Position numbers and translations under genes: made by a program. This document shows, piece by piece, positions 53,051-63,960 of a stretch of 64,000 nt of DNA. Positions within the stretch are counted from its first letter, which is position 1, and every line of letters starts with the position of its first letter. The stretch comes from Candidatus Desulfovibrio trichonymphae (lineage in GTDB: Bacteria > Desulfobacterota > Desulfovibrionia > Desulfovibrionales > Desulfovibrionaceae): assembly GCF_002355955.1 (NCBI RefSeq), contig NZ_AP017368.1, positions 310,001 to 374,000 on the forward strand. Reading direction: 5' to 3'. The notes under the pieces are model-generated. The model saw only the letters and a list, made by a program, of their open reading frames with translations, made no database searches and was not told where the DNA came from.

Positions 53051-54154
53051 ATGGCCCAGAACCACTTGTTTTCCTTTGTCTTTATTCTTCTTATTTGTTG
53101 TGCCCTCGCTGCCTGCGGTGGAGACAAAAAAACCGGTCAGGGCGCCCTGCAGCATCTTGTGGCGGTGTATGACGTTGTGGCGCGCGACGAACCCTGGCCC
53201 GCCGAATATCAGGCTCAGGCCGCAGGTTCGCGCGCTGTGGAAGTGCGTGCCCGTGTGCAGGCCATTATTGAGAAACGCATGTACGAAGAAGGCGACTTCG
53301 TGAAGGAAGGCCAGCAGCTTTTTCAGCTTGAGCGCGATCAGTACGAAGCCATGATGCAGCAGGCTGAAGCCAGATATGACAGCGCCGAGCGCGAGTGGAA
53401 TCGCATTCGCCCGCTGTATGCAAAAAATGCCGTTTCCCAGAAAGATCGCGACAATGCCCGGGCGGCTTTTGACAACGCGAAGGCTGAACTGCGTCAGGCC
53501 AAAATCAATCTGGATTACTGTCAGGTTGTTGCACCGGTTTCCGGCTACAGTAGCAAGGAGAACGTCACCGCCGGCAATCTTGTGAGCAACAATTCCCTGC
53601 TCACCTATGTTAACCAGATCGACCCCATGTACATTGACTTTTCCATTGCCGCGCCGGACTATATGCGCAGGCAGCAACTCGCCAAGGCCGGCCGGCTGCA
53701 GCTTCCGGCCGGCCGCCGCTATTCGGCGAAACTGCGCCTGCTGGACGGCGCACTATACGAGGGCAAGGGCGACATCACCTTTATTGACAGTCAGGTGCAG
53801 CCGGCCACGGGCGTCATCAAGGCGCGTGCCGTCTTTTCCAACACCGAAGGAAAAATTATGCCTGGGCAATATGTGCGCCTGTTTATGGAGGGCGACATAC
53901 TCAAAGACGCTGTGCTCATACCGCAGAAATGCGTCATGCTGACTCAGCAGGGCGCGCAGGTGATGGCCGTGGACAAAGACAGCAAGGTTTCCCTTGTGCC
54001 TGTGACGTTAAGTGTCGCCATGGGAGACAAATATCTTGTGGATTCCGGGCTGAAAGGCGGCGAGCGCATCGTCAGCGAAGGCCTTGTCAAGGTTCGCGCC
54101 GGAGCGACGGTACGTGTGCAGAATGACGCCAATCAGGCAGCCGCACACAAATAG
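53051..54154 (+). CDS. RND efflux periplasmic adaptor (membrane fusion protein)
   Basis: This 367-residue lipoprotein of the AcrA/MexE type links the inner-membrane pump to the outer-membrane channel. MAQNHLFSF leads a signal with lipobox ALAAC (Cys22). RVQAIIEKRMYEEGDFVKEGQQLF is the lipoyl half, a helical hairpin follows (QAEARYDSAEREW..NARAAFDNAKAELRQAKINLDYCQVVAPVSGYS), and the beta-barrel and membrane-proximal domain end GGERIVSEGLVKVRAGATV. GGAG stands 6 bases before this ATG, so longer upstream readings into the IS481 relic are rejected. It is 6 bases upstream of the pump gene. No local repressor gene is present. Confidence 0.93.
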   Translation: MAQNHLFSFVFILLICCALAACGGDKKTGQGALQHLVAVYDVVARDEPWPAEYQAQAAGSRAVEVRARVQAIIEKRMYEEGDFVKEGQQLFQLERDQYEAMMQQAEARYDSAEREWNRIRPLYAKNAVSQKDRDNARAAFDNAKAELRQAKINLDYCQVVAPVSGYSSKENVTAGNLVSNNSLLTYVNQIDPMYIDFSIAAPDYMRRQQLAKAGRLQLPAGRRYSAKLRLLDGALYEGKGDITFIDSQVQPATGVIKARAVFSNTEGKIMPGQYVRLFMEGDILKDAVLIPQKCVMLTQQGAQVMAVDKDSKVSLVPVTLSVAMGDKYLVDSGLKGGERIVSEGLVKVRAGATVRVQNDANQAAAHK

Positions 54155-54160
54155 GTTGTC

Positions 54161-57100
54161 ATGGCTGTTTCTTCCAAACCCAATTTTTTTTTGCGCCGGC
54201 CTGTTCTTTCGGCCGTCATCTCCATTCTGATCATCCTTGTGGGTGCGCTCGCCATGAAGGCCCTGCCCATCGCGCAGTACCCGGAACTGGTGCCGCCCAG
54301 CGTGAATATTACCGCCTTTTACCCCGGCGCTTCGGCGGAAACCATAGCCGCCACGGTGCTGGCCCCGCTGGAAGTGCAGATCAACGGCGTGGAAGGCATG
54401 CTTTACATGACCTCCACGGCATCGTCCGGCTCCGGCTCGGGATCCATCAACGTCTACTTTGCCCTGGGCACCAATCCAGACATGGCGCTCGTCAATGTGA
54501 ACAACAAGGTCAATCTGGCACAGACGCTGCTGCCTGAGGAGGTGCGCCGTCAGGGCGTGAGCGTTGTCAAACGCTCCCCGGCCATTCTGCAGCTGATCAC
54601 GCTTTTTTCGCCGGATGAACGCTATGACGCTGTTTTTCTGCACAATTATCTGATAAACAACGTCGCGGACGAAATCAAGCGCGTGCCCGGTGTGGGCGAC
54701 TGCATGGTTTTCGGTGCTATGGACTATGCCATGCGCATCTGGCTCAAGCCGGACATGCTGGCCAAATATGGTCTGGCCGTTTCGGATGTGGCAAATGCCA
54801 TCAAGGATCAGAACGCCCAGTTCGCGCCCGGTCGTCTCGGCGAAATGCCTTCGCCGGAATCCACCGAGCTCACCTGGCAGATTGACGCCAAAGGCCGTCT
54901 TGTCACTCCGGAAGAATTCGGCGAGATTGTTGTGCGCAACGGGCTGGACAGTGCCATGTTGCGCCTGAAGGACATCGCCGAAATTTCGCTCGGCGGCAAG
55001 GATTACAGCGTGCTTTCGGAATACAACGGCAAAGCCGCGCGAGGGGCGGCCGTGTATCTTCTGCCCGGCGCCAACGCCATATCCACCGGCGACAAGGTGA
55101 AGGCGAGGATGGCGGAGATAGCCAATGGCTTTCCGGAAGGCGTGGACTACACCATCGCAGTGGACACCAATGAATTTGTCTTGGAATCCATCAAGGAAGT
55201 GATCTACACCCTTGTGGAAGCCATGATTTTGGTTTTTATCGTTGTCTTTGTCTTTTTGCAGAACTGGCGGGCCACGCTCATCCCCTGCATTGCCGTTCCC
55301 GTATCCGTCATCGGCACCTTCGCGGGCCTGTACGCGTTCGGCTTCACCATCAATACGCTGACGCTCTTCGGCCTGGTTCTTGCCATCGGCATTGTGGTGG
55401 ACGACGCCATTGTGGTGCTGGAAAACGTGGAGCGCATCATGCGCACAGAGCATCTGCCGCCCAGGGAGGCCACAGCCAAGGCCATGAACGAGGTCACGGC
55501 GCCGGTCATCGCCATTGTGCTCGTGCTGTGCGCGGTCTTTATTCCTGTTTCCTTCATGAGCAGTCTGGCCGGGCAGATGTACAAACAGTTCGCCATCACC
55601 ATTTCCGTTTCTGTGGTACTGTCGGGCGTTGTGGCGCTCACGCTCACGCCGGCGCTCTGCGCACTGCTGCTCAAGCCGCACTCCCACGACCACACGCCCG
55701 CGGCTTTTTTTGTGCGTTTTAACTATCTCTTCACTAGCATCACCCACAGCTATGTGCGTTTGGTGCGCTTTATCAAAAATTCCGGCCTGCGCGCCATTCT
55801 GCTTTTCGGACTCATGCTTGTCGCCATTGTATGGCTTTTCAGGGTGGTGCCCGGCGGTCTGGTGCCAAACGAAGACCAGGGCTACTTACTGGGCATGGCC
55901 GTGCTCTCTGACGGCGCATCCCAGCACCGCACCCACAACATCACCAGACAAATCGCGGACTTTGTGCTGAAAGACCCTTCGGCAAAAATGATCATGACGA
56001 TCGACGGCATAGATATCACATCCATCTCCACCAAGAGCAACTACGGCACGTTTTTCGTCAATATGAAGCCGTGGAACGAACGCAGAGGCACCGGCCTGTC
56101 GGTGCAGGCCATGGCGAGAAAGGTGATGAGCCAGACCATGGCTCAGCCTGAAGCCGTTGTTCTGGGCTTTACGCCGCCACCCATCAGCGGCATGAGCACC
56201 ACAGGCGGTTTTGACGGCTATATTCAGATGCGCGGCGACAGCACCATTCACGACATGGAAAATATGGCTAACCGTGTCGCGCAGGAAGCTTTATCTGTTG
56301 TCGGGGATGGAACGAACGCGCGAAAAAAATACCCGGCCATCGGCAATGTGCAAAACCTCTTTTCCACGGGCGCGCCGCAGTTGTATGCCGACCTTGACCG
56401 CGAACGCTGCCGCGACATGGGAGTGAGCGTAACGGACGTGTTCACGGCCATGAGCGGCACCTTCGGCTCATTCTACGTCAATGACTTCAACTACCTCGGC
56501 AGAACGTATCAGGTGCGTTTGCAGTCTGACGCGGCCTACCGCATTTTGCCGGAATCACTCAACGACGTGTACGTGCGCAACGCAAACGGCGACATGATTC
56601 CGCTTTCCGCCCTGATGACGTTGGAACGTCGCACCGCCCCGCAGACCATGGAGCGGTACAACGTTTATCCGGCCGCGCATTTTCTGGGCAATCCCGCGGC
56701 GGGCTATTCCTCAGGTCAGGCGCTTGAGGCCATGGAACAGGCCGCCGCCGCCGTGATGACCTCTGACTACAGTCTTGGCTGGGTCGGGTCGGCCTTGCAG
56801 GAAAAGCTGGCCAGTTCGGACACCACCGTGATTTTTGTACTGGCGCTGGTGATGGTTTTTCTAATTCTGGCCGCCCAGTACGAAAGCTGGTCTTTGCCGC
56901 TGGCCGTGCTCACGGCCGTGCCCTTCGGCGTTTTCGGCGCGCTGGCCGCCACATGGCTGCGGGACATCTCAAACGACGTTTATTTCCAAGTGGCCCTTGT
57001 CACCCTGATTGGCCTTGCCGCCAAAAACGCCATTCTGATTGTGGAATTCGCCGTGGAGGCATGGCGTAGCGGCCGTTCGCTGGACACGGCGGCCATGCAT

Positions 57101-57367
57101 GCCTCGCGGCTGCGCTTCAGGCCCATTATCATGACGTCGCTGGCTTTTATTCTCGGCTGTGTGCCGCTTGCCATAAGCACCGGCGCTGGAGCCAACAGCC
57201 GGCACGCCATCGGCACAGCCGTCATTGGCGGCATGCTGGCGGCAACGTGCATAGCCACTCTCTTTGTGCCGTATTTTTTCAAAAGCATTATGCTGCTTTC
57301 ACTCAAACTCCAAGGCAAGAAAGATCCTCATGAAGGTCAGGCGACCGTTGACGAGGAGAAAATATGA
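54161..57367 (+). CDS. RND multidrug efflux pump (AcrB/MexF type, HAE1)
   Basis: This 1068-residue inner-membrane proton-driven exporter has FFLRRPVLSAVISILIILVGALA and MKALPIAQYPELVPPSVNI at its N-terminus, 12 membrane helices and two large periplasmic loops. Helix 4 carries the proton-relay pair in GIVVDDAIVVLENVERIM, and PGGLVPNEDQGYL starts the second half. A helix-rich end with GLAAKNAILIVEFA, RLRFRPIIMTSLAFILGC and a short cytoplasmic tail completes it. Substrates cannot be told from sequence. It overlaps the channel gene by 4 bases (ATGA). It is fully intact over 3.2 kb. Confidence 0.95.
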   Translation: MAVSSKPNFFLRRPVLSAVISILIILVGALAMKALPIAQYPELVPPSVNITAFYPGASAETIAATVLAPLEVQINGVEGMLYMTSTASSGSGSGSINVYFALGTNPDMALVNVNNKVNLAQTLLPEEVRRQGVSVVKRSPAILQLITLFSPDERYDAVFLHNYLINNVADEIKRVPGVGDCMVFGAMDYAMRIWLKPDMLAKYGLAVSDVANAIKDQNAQFAPGRLGEMPSPESTELTWQIDAKGRLVTPEEFGEIVVRNGLDSAMLRLKDIAEISLGGKDYSVLSEYNGKAARGAAVYLLPGANAISTGDKVKARMAEIANGFPEGVDYTIAVDTNEFVLESIKEVIYTLVEAMILVFIVVFVFLQNWRATLIPCIAVPVSVIGTFAGLYAFGFTINTLTLFGLVLAIGIVVDDAIVVLENVERIMRTEHLPPREATAKAMNEVTAPVIAIVLVLCAVFIPVSFMSSLAGQMYKQFAITISVSVVLSGVVALTLTPALCALLLKPHSHDHTPAAFFVRFNYLFTSITHSYVRLVRFIKNSGLRAILLFGLMLVAIVWLFRVVPGGLVPNEDQGYLLGMAVLSDGASQHRTHNITRQIADFVLKDPSAKMIMTIDGIDITSISTKSNYGTFFVNMKPWNERRGTGLSVQAMARKVMSQTMAQPEAVVLGFTPPPISGMSTTGGFDGYIQMRGDSTIHDMENMANRVAQEALSVVGDGTNARKKYPAIGNVQNLFSTGAPQLYADLDRERCRDMGVSVTDVFTAMSGTFGSFYVNDFNYLGRTYQVRLQSDAAYRILPESLNDVYVRNANGDMIPLSALMTLERRTAPQTMERYNVYPAAHFLGNPAAGYSSGQALEAMEQAAAAVMTSDYSLGWVGSALQEKLASSDTTVIFVLALVMVFLILAAQYESWSLPLAVLTAVPFGVFGALAATWLRDISNDVYFQVALVTLIGLAAKNAILIVEFAVEAWRSGRSLDTAAMHASRLRFRPIIMTSLAFILGCVPLAISTGAGANSRHAIGTAVIGGMLAATCIATLFVPYFFKSIMLLSLKLQGKKDPHEGQATVDEEKI

Positions 57368-58866
57368 TCTCCACTGTAAAGAACTGCCTCGCGCTGTGCC
57401 TTGCGCTGCTGCTCGCCGCCTGCTCCCTTGCCCCGAATTATGAACGCCCCGGCCAGGATATCCCTAAGGAATGGCGCAGGGTTGATCTGGGTTCAACGCC
57501 GCTTTACACAGACTGGTGGACGCGTTTTAACGACCCCGTGCTCACGTTCATGATTGCTGAAGCCCTGAGTACCAATCTGGATCTGGCGGAATCGCTGGCA
57601 AGGATTGATTCCGCCGCGGCTCAGGCCGGCGTTGCCACGTCACAACTCTTTCCCACGGTGAGCGGTAACGCTCAGGCGCTCGCGCAAAGCGATTCGGAAA
57701 AAGGGCCCAATGCCGCCGCATTCACCCCGCAGACCGGTATGTCGCGCTCCGCCACCAATTATCAGGGATCGCTCAATGCAGCCTGGGAGCTGGATTTCTG
57801 GGGGAAATACCGTAACAGCTACACGGCCCTTACCGACGTGCTCATGAACACCGTTGTCGGGCATGAAGCCTTGCTTCTTTCTGTGGCCGGCCAGACGGCC
57901 CGAGGCTATTTTACCATGCTCGCGCTTGACATGCAGCTTGCTACGGCCCGCCGCACCCTGAAAAGCCGTGAGGACTCCTTCGGCATCTATACAAGCCGCT
58001 ACAGGCAGGGTGACATCACTGAGCTTGACTGGCAGCGCGCCAGGGCAGAGGTGGAAGCAGCCCGATCCCAGATGCACGTCACCACAGTGGCGCTTGATCA
58101 GGCTGAAGCCGCGCTCGCTGTGCTGCTTGGGCGTTCCCCGCGCGACATTATGGAACGCGCCGTGGAGCGCGGCAAAACCATTCACGCGCTCCCCTCCCCG
58201 CCTGTTCTGCCGGAGGGACTCCCCTCCGCACTTTTGGAGCGCCGGCCGGACGTGCGCGCCGCGGAATATATGATTATGGCCTATAACGCCGAAATCGGCG
58301 CGGCGCGCACGCAGCTTTTCCCCTCCATTTCCCTGACCGGCGTGCTCGGCACCCTCAGCGCGGCTGTAGGGAATCTGTTCACCGGACCTGCCGGCGTGTG
58401 GAATTACGGCGTGACCGGCAGCCTGCCCCTTCTGGATTTCGGCCGCAACTGGTATACCGTGAAAGACGCGAAAGCCAGAAAAAAAGCTTCTGTCGCCGTG
58501 TACCGCAAAACCGTACAGAAGGCGTTTCAGGATATCCGCACAGCACTGACGTCACAGCGCGAAGCCGACGCCATTGTGCGCAGCATGCAGTTGCAGGTGC
58601 AAAGTCTGCGCCGGGCGGTGGAGATAGCCCGTCTGCAGTATGACAACGGCTACAGCGATTATCTGACGGTGCTGGACGCCGAACGCCAGCTCTTTGCGGC
58701 GGAAATGCAGCTTGCGACAGGACTGCGCGACCGGCTTGAGGCTGTCGTCAGCGTGTGCATGGCACTTGGCGGTGGCTGGCAAGATCCGAAGAAAAGTCCT
58801 GCCTGCCCCGTGATCAATACAGAACGCCTGCTTGACGATGTGACCGGAGGTCCACAACGGCCATGA
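57364..58866 (+). CDS. NodT-family outer-membrane efflux lipoprotein
   Basis: This 500-residue TolC-like channel has a signal with lipobox LLAACS (Cys20), APNYERPGQDIPKEWR typical of NodT/OprM proteins, and two repeats of coiled helices around beta-strands (ALSTNLDLAESLARIDSAAAQAGVATSQLFPTVSG; IMAYNAEIGAARTQLFPSISLTGVLG). It would form the trimeric outer-membrane end of the pump. Its start overlaps the pump stop and its stop overlaps the next gene by 4 bases, giving a coupled operon. Confidence 0.93.
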   Translation: MISTVKNCLALCLALLLAACSLAPNYERPGQDIPKEWRRVDLGSTPLYTDWWTRFNDPVLTFMIAEALSTNLDLAESLARIDSAAAQAGVATSQLFPTVSGNAQALAQSDSEKGPNAAAFTPQTGMSRSATNYQGSLNAAWELDFWGKYRNSYTALTDVLMNTVVGHEALLLSVAGQTARGYFTMLALDMQLATARRTLKSREDSFGIYTSRYRQGDITELDWQRARAEVEAARSQMHVTTVALDQAEAALAVLLGRSPRDIMERAVERGKTIHALPSPPVLPEGLPSALLERRPDVRAAEYMIMAYNAEIGAARTQLFPSISLTGVLGTLSAAVGNLFTGPAGVWNYGVTGSLPLLDFGRNWYTVKDAKARKKASVAVYRKTVQKAFQDIRTALTSQREADAIVRSMQLQVQSLRRAVEIARLQYDNGYSDYLTVLDAERQLFAAEMQLATGLRDRLEAVVSVCMALGGGWQDPKKSPACPVINTERLLDDVTGGPQRP

Positions 58867-59495
58867 GCCACCCACAGCCGAAGACTGTCAGCAGAACATT
58901 CCGGCTGTTCTGTTTTGTTCTGTGTCTGTTTGCCTATAGCCTGACGACAATCCTGCCGCTTTTGCCTGTGCCGGTAACGGCCGCGAGCGCGGCGCAAACA
59001 CAGATAACGGCGACCGGCAAAAAAAACGGGGTGTCCGCCCCACAAAAAAATCTGCACGCACGGCCTTGGACTTTCGGCCAATCCCCTGACCGCGAAGCCG
59101 ACATCTGGCGCCATGGGAAACGGACGGAGCGCATTCGCGAACATGCCGTGTCCGACGCGAAGAACGGGCCCAAAGCGGTTAATACCGCGCCCATCATTGA
59201 TCGGGCACTCAAAAACACAGAAAAAAAACAGGGTGGCCTGAATGTGGGCATACGTAATGAAAGCGCGTCCTGGCGCCCTCTCCTGCCGACGGGGAACGCG
59301 CGCCCGTATGAGAACCAGACAAGAACAGGCCGCCATATTGTAGGCGCATTCGCCGACGTGAAGTCCGGCGACGATTTGAGCATACGCCTTGGACCTGAGC
59401 TGATATTGAAAGATGAACAAAGCATTGAAAAGAGCGCGAGCAATCAGCCCGACTCCGCACTCGGCATGGGCATGCAGTTCAAGCTGGATTTTTAA
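58863..59495 (+). CDS. Secreted protein of unknown function, fourth gene of the efflux operon
   Basis: This 210-residue protein begins with a membrane-inserting signal (FRLFCFVLCLFAYSLTTILPLL then PVTAASAAQTQ), probably cleaved after an Ala. The rest is hydrophilic, with many basic and polar residues and no Cys. Two patches stand out, DIWRHGKRTERIREHAVS and SWRPLLPTGNARPYENQTRTGRHIVGAFADVKSGDDLSIRLGPEL, and the C-terminus reads GMGMQFKLDF, a beta-strand-like ending with terminal Phe as in outer-membrane proteins. No family was recognised. The 4-base overlap with the channel gene implies co-translation. Confidence 0.75.
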   Translation: MSHPQPKTVSRTFRLFCFVLCLFAYSLTTILPLLPVPVTAASAAQTQITATGKKNGVSAPQKNLHARPWTFGQSPDREADIWRHGKRTERIREHAVSDAKNGPKAVNTAPIIDRALKNTEKKQGGLNVGIRNESASWRPLLPTGNARPYENQTRTGRHIVGAFADVKSGDDLSIRLGPELILKDEQSIEKSASNQPDSALGMGMQFKLDF

Positions 59496-59677
59496 TCGGG
59501 TCATGTCTGGCCAACTGCCAGGAAATGCCTAAAGAGCCAAGTATACCAATGAAAAACAAGTAGGCGGCATGTTCAGAAATTAGTGAGACAAAAATTCGGC
59601 ACATTAAGTCGCCGGAAAGGTGTTTTCCGTAAGCCCGGGCGTGATCCTGAACAACGTGACCGACTGAGGCGGCTCTT

Positions 59678-62600
59678 TTAAAATTTATCTTGCTGTTTCA
59701 GTGTCTTGCCGCGTTCGTTCGATTGCCCTGCCAGATTGACGAGAACAGGGTTCTCTTCCATTTCTTCAAGAAACTTGTCCGGTCGTTCCTTTTGATCCGG
59801 CACATCTATGTCGCCGTGCACATATTCGCGATAGCCTGTGCCGGCGGGGATCAGGCGGCCGACAATAACGTTTTCCTTGAGTCCTTGCAGATAGTCCATC
59901 TTGCTTTTCAGAGAGGCTTCTGTGAGCACCTTGGTGGTTTCCTGAAAAGATGCCGCTGAAATAAAAGACGAAGTCGTCAAAGAAGCCTGTGTAATGCCAA
60001 GCACCAACGGCTTCGCCGTAGCCGGCAGCCCACCTTCAGCAACGGCCCTCTGATTTTCCGCCTTAAAATCGTTTTTATCCACCTGCTCTCCAACAAGGAA
60101 GGATGTGCCGCAGGAATCAAGGATAGTTACCTTTTTAAGCATCTGCCGCACAATAACCTCAATGTGCTTGTCGTTGATGTCCACACCCTGGAAACGGTAG
60201 ACTTCCTGAATTTCATCCACAAGATAACGCGCAAGATATTTTTCGCCGCAGGTGTGCAAAATGTCGTGCAGTTCCGGATAGCCTTCGGTGAGCGGGTCGC
60301 CCGCTTCAACAAAATCGCCATCCGCAGCAGTTATATGTTTGCCCTTGGGAACCAGATATTCTCTGGCATCACCTATTTCAGGGGTAACAATCAGCTTGCG
60401 CTTACCCTTGGATTCTCCGGCATAGGCGACGGTGCCGGCAATTTCTGAAACTTCGGCCTTGTCTTTGGGTTTGCGCACTTCAAAAAGTTCCGCCACCCGC
60501 GGCAGGCCGCCGACTATGTCCTTGGTTTTGGATGTTTCACGTGGCTTGCGGGCTATAATATCGCCGGCCTGAATGCTTTCACCGTCTTTCACCATGAGAA
60601 TGGAGCCGACAGGCAGAGAATAAACAGCCTTTGCCATGCCCTGTTCGCGTTTTTTGACATCACCGCTTGCGTCACAGATGGAAATGGACGGACGAAAGTT
60701 TGTGGTGCGGTATTCCATAATGGTCAGCGAAGCCTGCCGCGTGACTTCATCCACTTTTTCCTGCACAGTTTTGCCGTCAATGATGTCAGAGAAGCGGACA
60801 AGGCCGTCCTCTTCCGCAACAAAAGGTTCATTGAAAGGATCCCATTCCGCCAACACCGCGCCCTTTGCCACATCCTGGCCATGGGCCACCATAAGACGCG
60901 CGCCGTTGGGCAGAATATATTTTGCACGTTCTCGTCCCTGCGGATCAACAATAGTCATCTGACCGCTCTTGCCGAGCACAAGGTGAGAGCTGCCGCGGTT
61001 GGTTACTTCCCTGACGCGGTTCAAAATCACCCGGCCCGCTTCAAGTGCTTCAAACCTGTTTTTTTCGATAGTGCTTGACGCGGTGCCGCCGATATGAAAA
61101 GTGCGCATGGTCAGCTGCGTTCCAGGTTCACCGATGGATTGGGCGGCGATAATGCCCACTGTTTCACCGATATTGACGAGATGGCCCCGGGCCAGATCCC
61201 GTCCATAACAGAGGGCGCAAATGCCGCGCTCCGCCTGACATGTCAGGGGAGAACGCATTGTAATGGAGAAAATGCCTTTGTCGTTTAAAAGCGTGGCCTC
61301 ATTTTCCGTAATCAGGGTGTTTTCTGCAATGAGAACGTGTTCTGGATCGTCGGGATCCTGGACAGGGTAGAGGAGCACGCGACCGATGGCGCGTTCGGCA
61401 AGGGGGGGGTTCACATCGCCGCCTTCCTTCAAATGCGTCAGCTCAATGCCGTCCACTGTGCCGCAGTTGTGCTCAGAGACGATCACATCCTGAACGACAT
61501 CCACAAGGCGGCGGGTCAAATAGCCGGAGTTTGCCGTTTTCAGGGCGGTATCGGCAAGACCCTTGCGCGCGCCGTGCGTGGACGTGAAATATTGCAGCAC
61601 GGAAAGCCCTTCACGGAAGGAGGATGTGATGGGCGTTTCAATAATTTCTCCGGATGGCTTTGCCATCAGCCCGCGCATGCCGGCAAGTTGGCGCATTTGA
61701 TCCTGATTGCCGCGCGCGCCTGAATTTGACATCATGAAGATGGGATTAAAGCTCTGGTGTGTTTCTGTTCTGCCGGTCTTTGGGTCAGTCAGCACATCAT
61801 ATGAAATTTCTTCGGTCATTTCCGTGGAAACGTCTTGCGTGGTTTTTGTCCATACATCCACAACCTTGTTGTATTTTTCCGTACGGGTAATGATGCCGTC
61901 GCGGTATTGACGTTCAATATCGTCCACTTCAGACTGAGACGCTGCCAGAATATCTTTTTTCTTTTTTGGAATGATCAGATCTTTGACGCCGATTGTCACG
62001 CCGGCGCGCGTAGCGAATTCATAACCCATGTCTTTTAGCCTGTCACAGAGAATGACGGTGGATTTGATGCCGCACTGCCGGTAAGCGGCGCCAACAAGTT
62101 TGGCGATGTTTTTTTTTGTCAGCACGCGGTTGACAAGGTCAAAGGCGAGATTATCGGGCAAAATGCTGCTGACCAGCACGCGGCCGGGCGTGGTATGACA
62201 CAGCGTTCCGTTTTGCATGCGCACCTGAACGCGCGCGTGCAGAGAAACCGCGCCGGCGTCGTAAGCCGCTTCAACTTCCCACGGAGCGCAAAAAGTCATG
62301 CCTTCACCGTGTTCAAAGCCACGTTCAACAGTCATATAGTAAAGGCCGAGCACAATATCCTGTGAGGGTACAATAACCGGCCCACCGTTTGCTGGTGAAA
62401 GAATGTTGTTGGTGCTCATCATCAAAACGCGGCATTCTATCTGCGCTTCAACAGAAAGGGGAATGTGCGCCGCCATCTGGTCACCGTCAAAGTCCGCATT
62501 ATATGCGGAACAGACAAGCGGGTGAAGGCGAATGGCCTTGCCTTCCACAAGCAGGGGTTCAAAGGCCTGTATGCCCAGACGGTGTAGCGTGGGAGCGCGG

Positions 62601-63892
62601 TTGAGCAGAATGGGGTACTCACGCACCACTTCAGAGAGAATGTCCCAGACAACCAACTCTTCGCGCTCGAGCATTTTTTTTGCGCTTTTAATGGTGGAGG
62701 CATGTCCGCGCTTTTCAAGTTCAGAATAAATAAAAGGCTTGAAAAGCTCCAAAGCCATTTTTTTGGGCAGGCCGCACTGATGGAGCTTGAGATACGGTCC
62801 AACCGTAATAACTGAACGACCGGAATAGTCGACGCGCTTGCCCAAGAGGTTTTGGCGAAAACGCCCCTGCTTGCCCTTAATCATATCGGAGAGGGACTTG
62901 AGCGGCCGACCGTTAGTGCCGGTTATGGCCCTGCCGCGTCTGCCGTTGTCAAAAAGCGCGTCAACGGCCTCCTGAAGCATGCGTTTCTCATTGCGTATGA
63001 TAATTTCGGGAGCGCCCAGTTCCATGAGGCGTTTCAAACGGTTGTTGCGGTTAATGACGCGGCGGTAGAGATCGTTAAGATCGGACGTCGCGAACCGGCC
63101 GCCATCAAGAGGAACCAAGGGGCGCAATTCCGGCGGGATGACAGGAATGACTTCCATGATCATCCATTCGGGCTTGTTCTGTGATTCAAGAAAAGCCTCA
63201 ACTATTTTAAGCCGTTTTGTAAGCTTCTTTTTTTTGGTTTGACTTTTTGTTGTTTCGCTTTCCGTCCGCAGTTCAGTTCTGAGTTTTTTCATGTCCATTT
63301 CTTCAAGCAGGCCGCGCACAGCTTCAGCGCCCATGCCTACCGCAAGAATATCGTCCCGGCCGTAGTGATCAATAATCTGGAGGTATTGTTCTTCTGAAAC
63401 AACCTGACATTTTTGCAGATTGGTCTGCCCCGGATCCAGCACAATATATGAATCAAAATACAAAACTTTTTCCAAATCGGCCATGGTCATGTCGAGCAGG
63501 GTGGCGATTTTGGAAGGCAGTGTTTTTAAAAACCATATATGGGCAACAGGCGTCGCAAGTTCAATGTGCCCCATGCGCTCCCTGCGCACTTTGGAAGCAA
63601 TAACTTCCACACCGCATTTTTCGCACACAATGCCGCGATGCTTCATCCGCTTGTATTTGCCGCAATTGCACTCATAATCTTTGACCGGTCCAAAGATTTT
63701 TGCGCAGAAAAGGCCGTCGCGTTCAGGTTTGAATGTGCGGTAATTGATGGTTTCCGGTTTTTTGATCTCGCCGTAAGACCATGCGCGAATGACCTCCGGC
63801 GATGCGATGGAAATTTGTATCGCCTTGAGGTTACGTACGTTGGTTATACTGGCAGACGTGTCGCGCGTAATGAAAAGATCGTCCAGACTCAT
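59678..63892 (-). CDS. rpoC: DNA-directed RNA polymerase subunit beta'
   Basis: This 1404-residue subunit contains the catalytic [12 protein letters not shown] motif (the three Asp that bind Mg2+), the N-terminal zinc finger [43 protein letters not shown], the bridge helix and trigger loop ([20 protein letters not shown]), the second zinc site ([19 protein letters not shown]), and [25 protein letters not shown]. The ATG at 63892 (MSLDDLF) follows a GGGAA site. It is intact and follows rpoB by 68 bases. Confidence 0.98.
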   Translation of the reverse strand: MSLDDLFITRDTSASITNVRNLKAIQISIASPEVIRAWSYGEIKKPETINYRTFKPERDGLFCAKIFGPVKDYECNCGKYKRMKHRGIVCEKCGVEVIASKVRRERMGHIELATPVAHIWFLKTLPSKIATLLDMTMADLEKVLYFDSYIVLDPGQTNLQKCQVVSEEQYLQIIDHYGRDDILAVGMGAEAVRGLLEEMDMKKLRTELRTESETTKSQTKKKKLTKRLKIVEAFLESQNKPEWMIMEVIPVIPPELRPLVPLDGGRFATSDLNDLYRRVINRNNRLKRLMELGAPEIIIRNEKRMLQEAVDALFDNGRRGRAITGTNGRPLKSLSDMIKGKQGRFRQNLLGKRVDYSGRSVITVGPYLKLHQCGLPKKMALELFKPFIYSELEKRGHASTIKSAKKMLEREELVVWDILSEVVREYPILLNRAPTLHRLGIQAFEPLLVEGKAIRLHPLVCSAYNADFDGDQMAAHIPLSVEAQIECRVLMMSTNNILSPANGGPVIVPSQDIVLGLYYMTVERGFEHGEGMTFCAPWEVEAAYDAGAVSLHARVQVRMQNGTLCHTTPGRVLVSSILPDNLAFDLVNRVLTKKNIAKLVGAAYRQCGIKSTVILCDRLKDMGYEFATRAGVTIGVKDLIIPKKKKDILAASQSEVDDIERQYRDGIITRTEKYNKVVDVWTKTTQDVSTEMTEEISYDVLTDPKTGRTETHQSFNPIFMMSNSGARGNQDQMRQLAGMRGLMAKPSGEIIETPITSSFREGLSVLQYFTSTHGARKGLADTALKTANSGYLTRRLVDVVQDVIVSEHNCGTVDGIELTHLKEGGDVNPPLAERAIGRVLLYPVQDPDDPEHVLIAENTLITENEATLLNDKGIFSITMRSPLTCQAERGICALCYGRDLARGHLVNIGETVGIIAAQSIGEPGTQLTMRTFHIGGTASSTIEKNRFEALEAGRVILNRVREVTNRGSSHLVLGKSGQMTIVDPQGRERAKYILPNGARLMVAHGQDVAKGAVLAEWDPFNEPFVAEEDGLVRFSDIIDGKTVQEKVDEVTRQASLTIMEYRTTNFRPSISICDASGDVKKREQGMAKAVYSLPVGSILMVKDGESIQAGDIIARKPRETSKTKDIVGGLPRVAELFEVRKPKDKAEVSEIAGTVAYAGESKGKRKLIVTPEIGDAREYLVPKGKHITAADGDFVEAGDPLTEGYPELHDILHTCGEKYLARYLVDEIQEVYRFQGVDINDKHIEVIVRQMLKKVTILDSCGTSFLVGEQVDKNDFKAENQRAVAEGGLPATAKPLVLGITQASLTTSSFISAASFQETTKVLTEASLKSKMDYLQGLKENVIVGRLIPAGTGYREYVHGDIDVPDQKERPDKFLEEMEENPVLVNLAGQSNERGKTLKQQDKF

Positions 63893-63960
63893 ATTATGTT
63901 TTCCCTGCTTTGTAAAAACTTGAAGAACGTTTGTCAGCAATCAGCAGCAATAACAAGATG

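Noticed and set aside
52661-53677. Minus-strand open frame of ~338 codons
   Set aside because: Mostly antisense to the efflux adaptor; only its last part overlaps the IS481 relic, in a different frame.
54008-55747. Minus-strand open frame of ~579 codons rich in His, Arg and Gln
   Set aside because: Antisense of the highly conserved RND pump; composition is that of reversed membrane-protein codons.
59606-59632. Short inverted repeat (CGGAAA/TTTCCG) downstream of rpoC as a terminator
   Set aside because: No U-run follows on either strand and the stem is only 6 bp.
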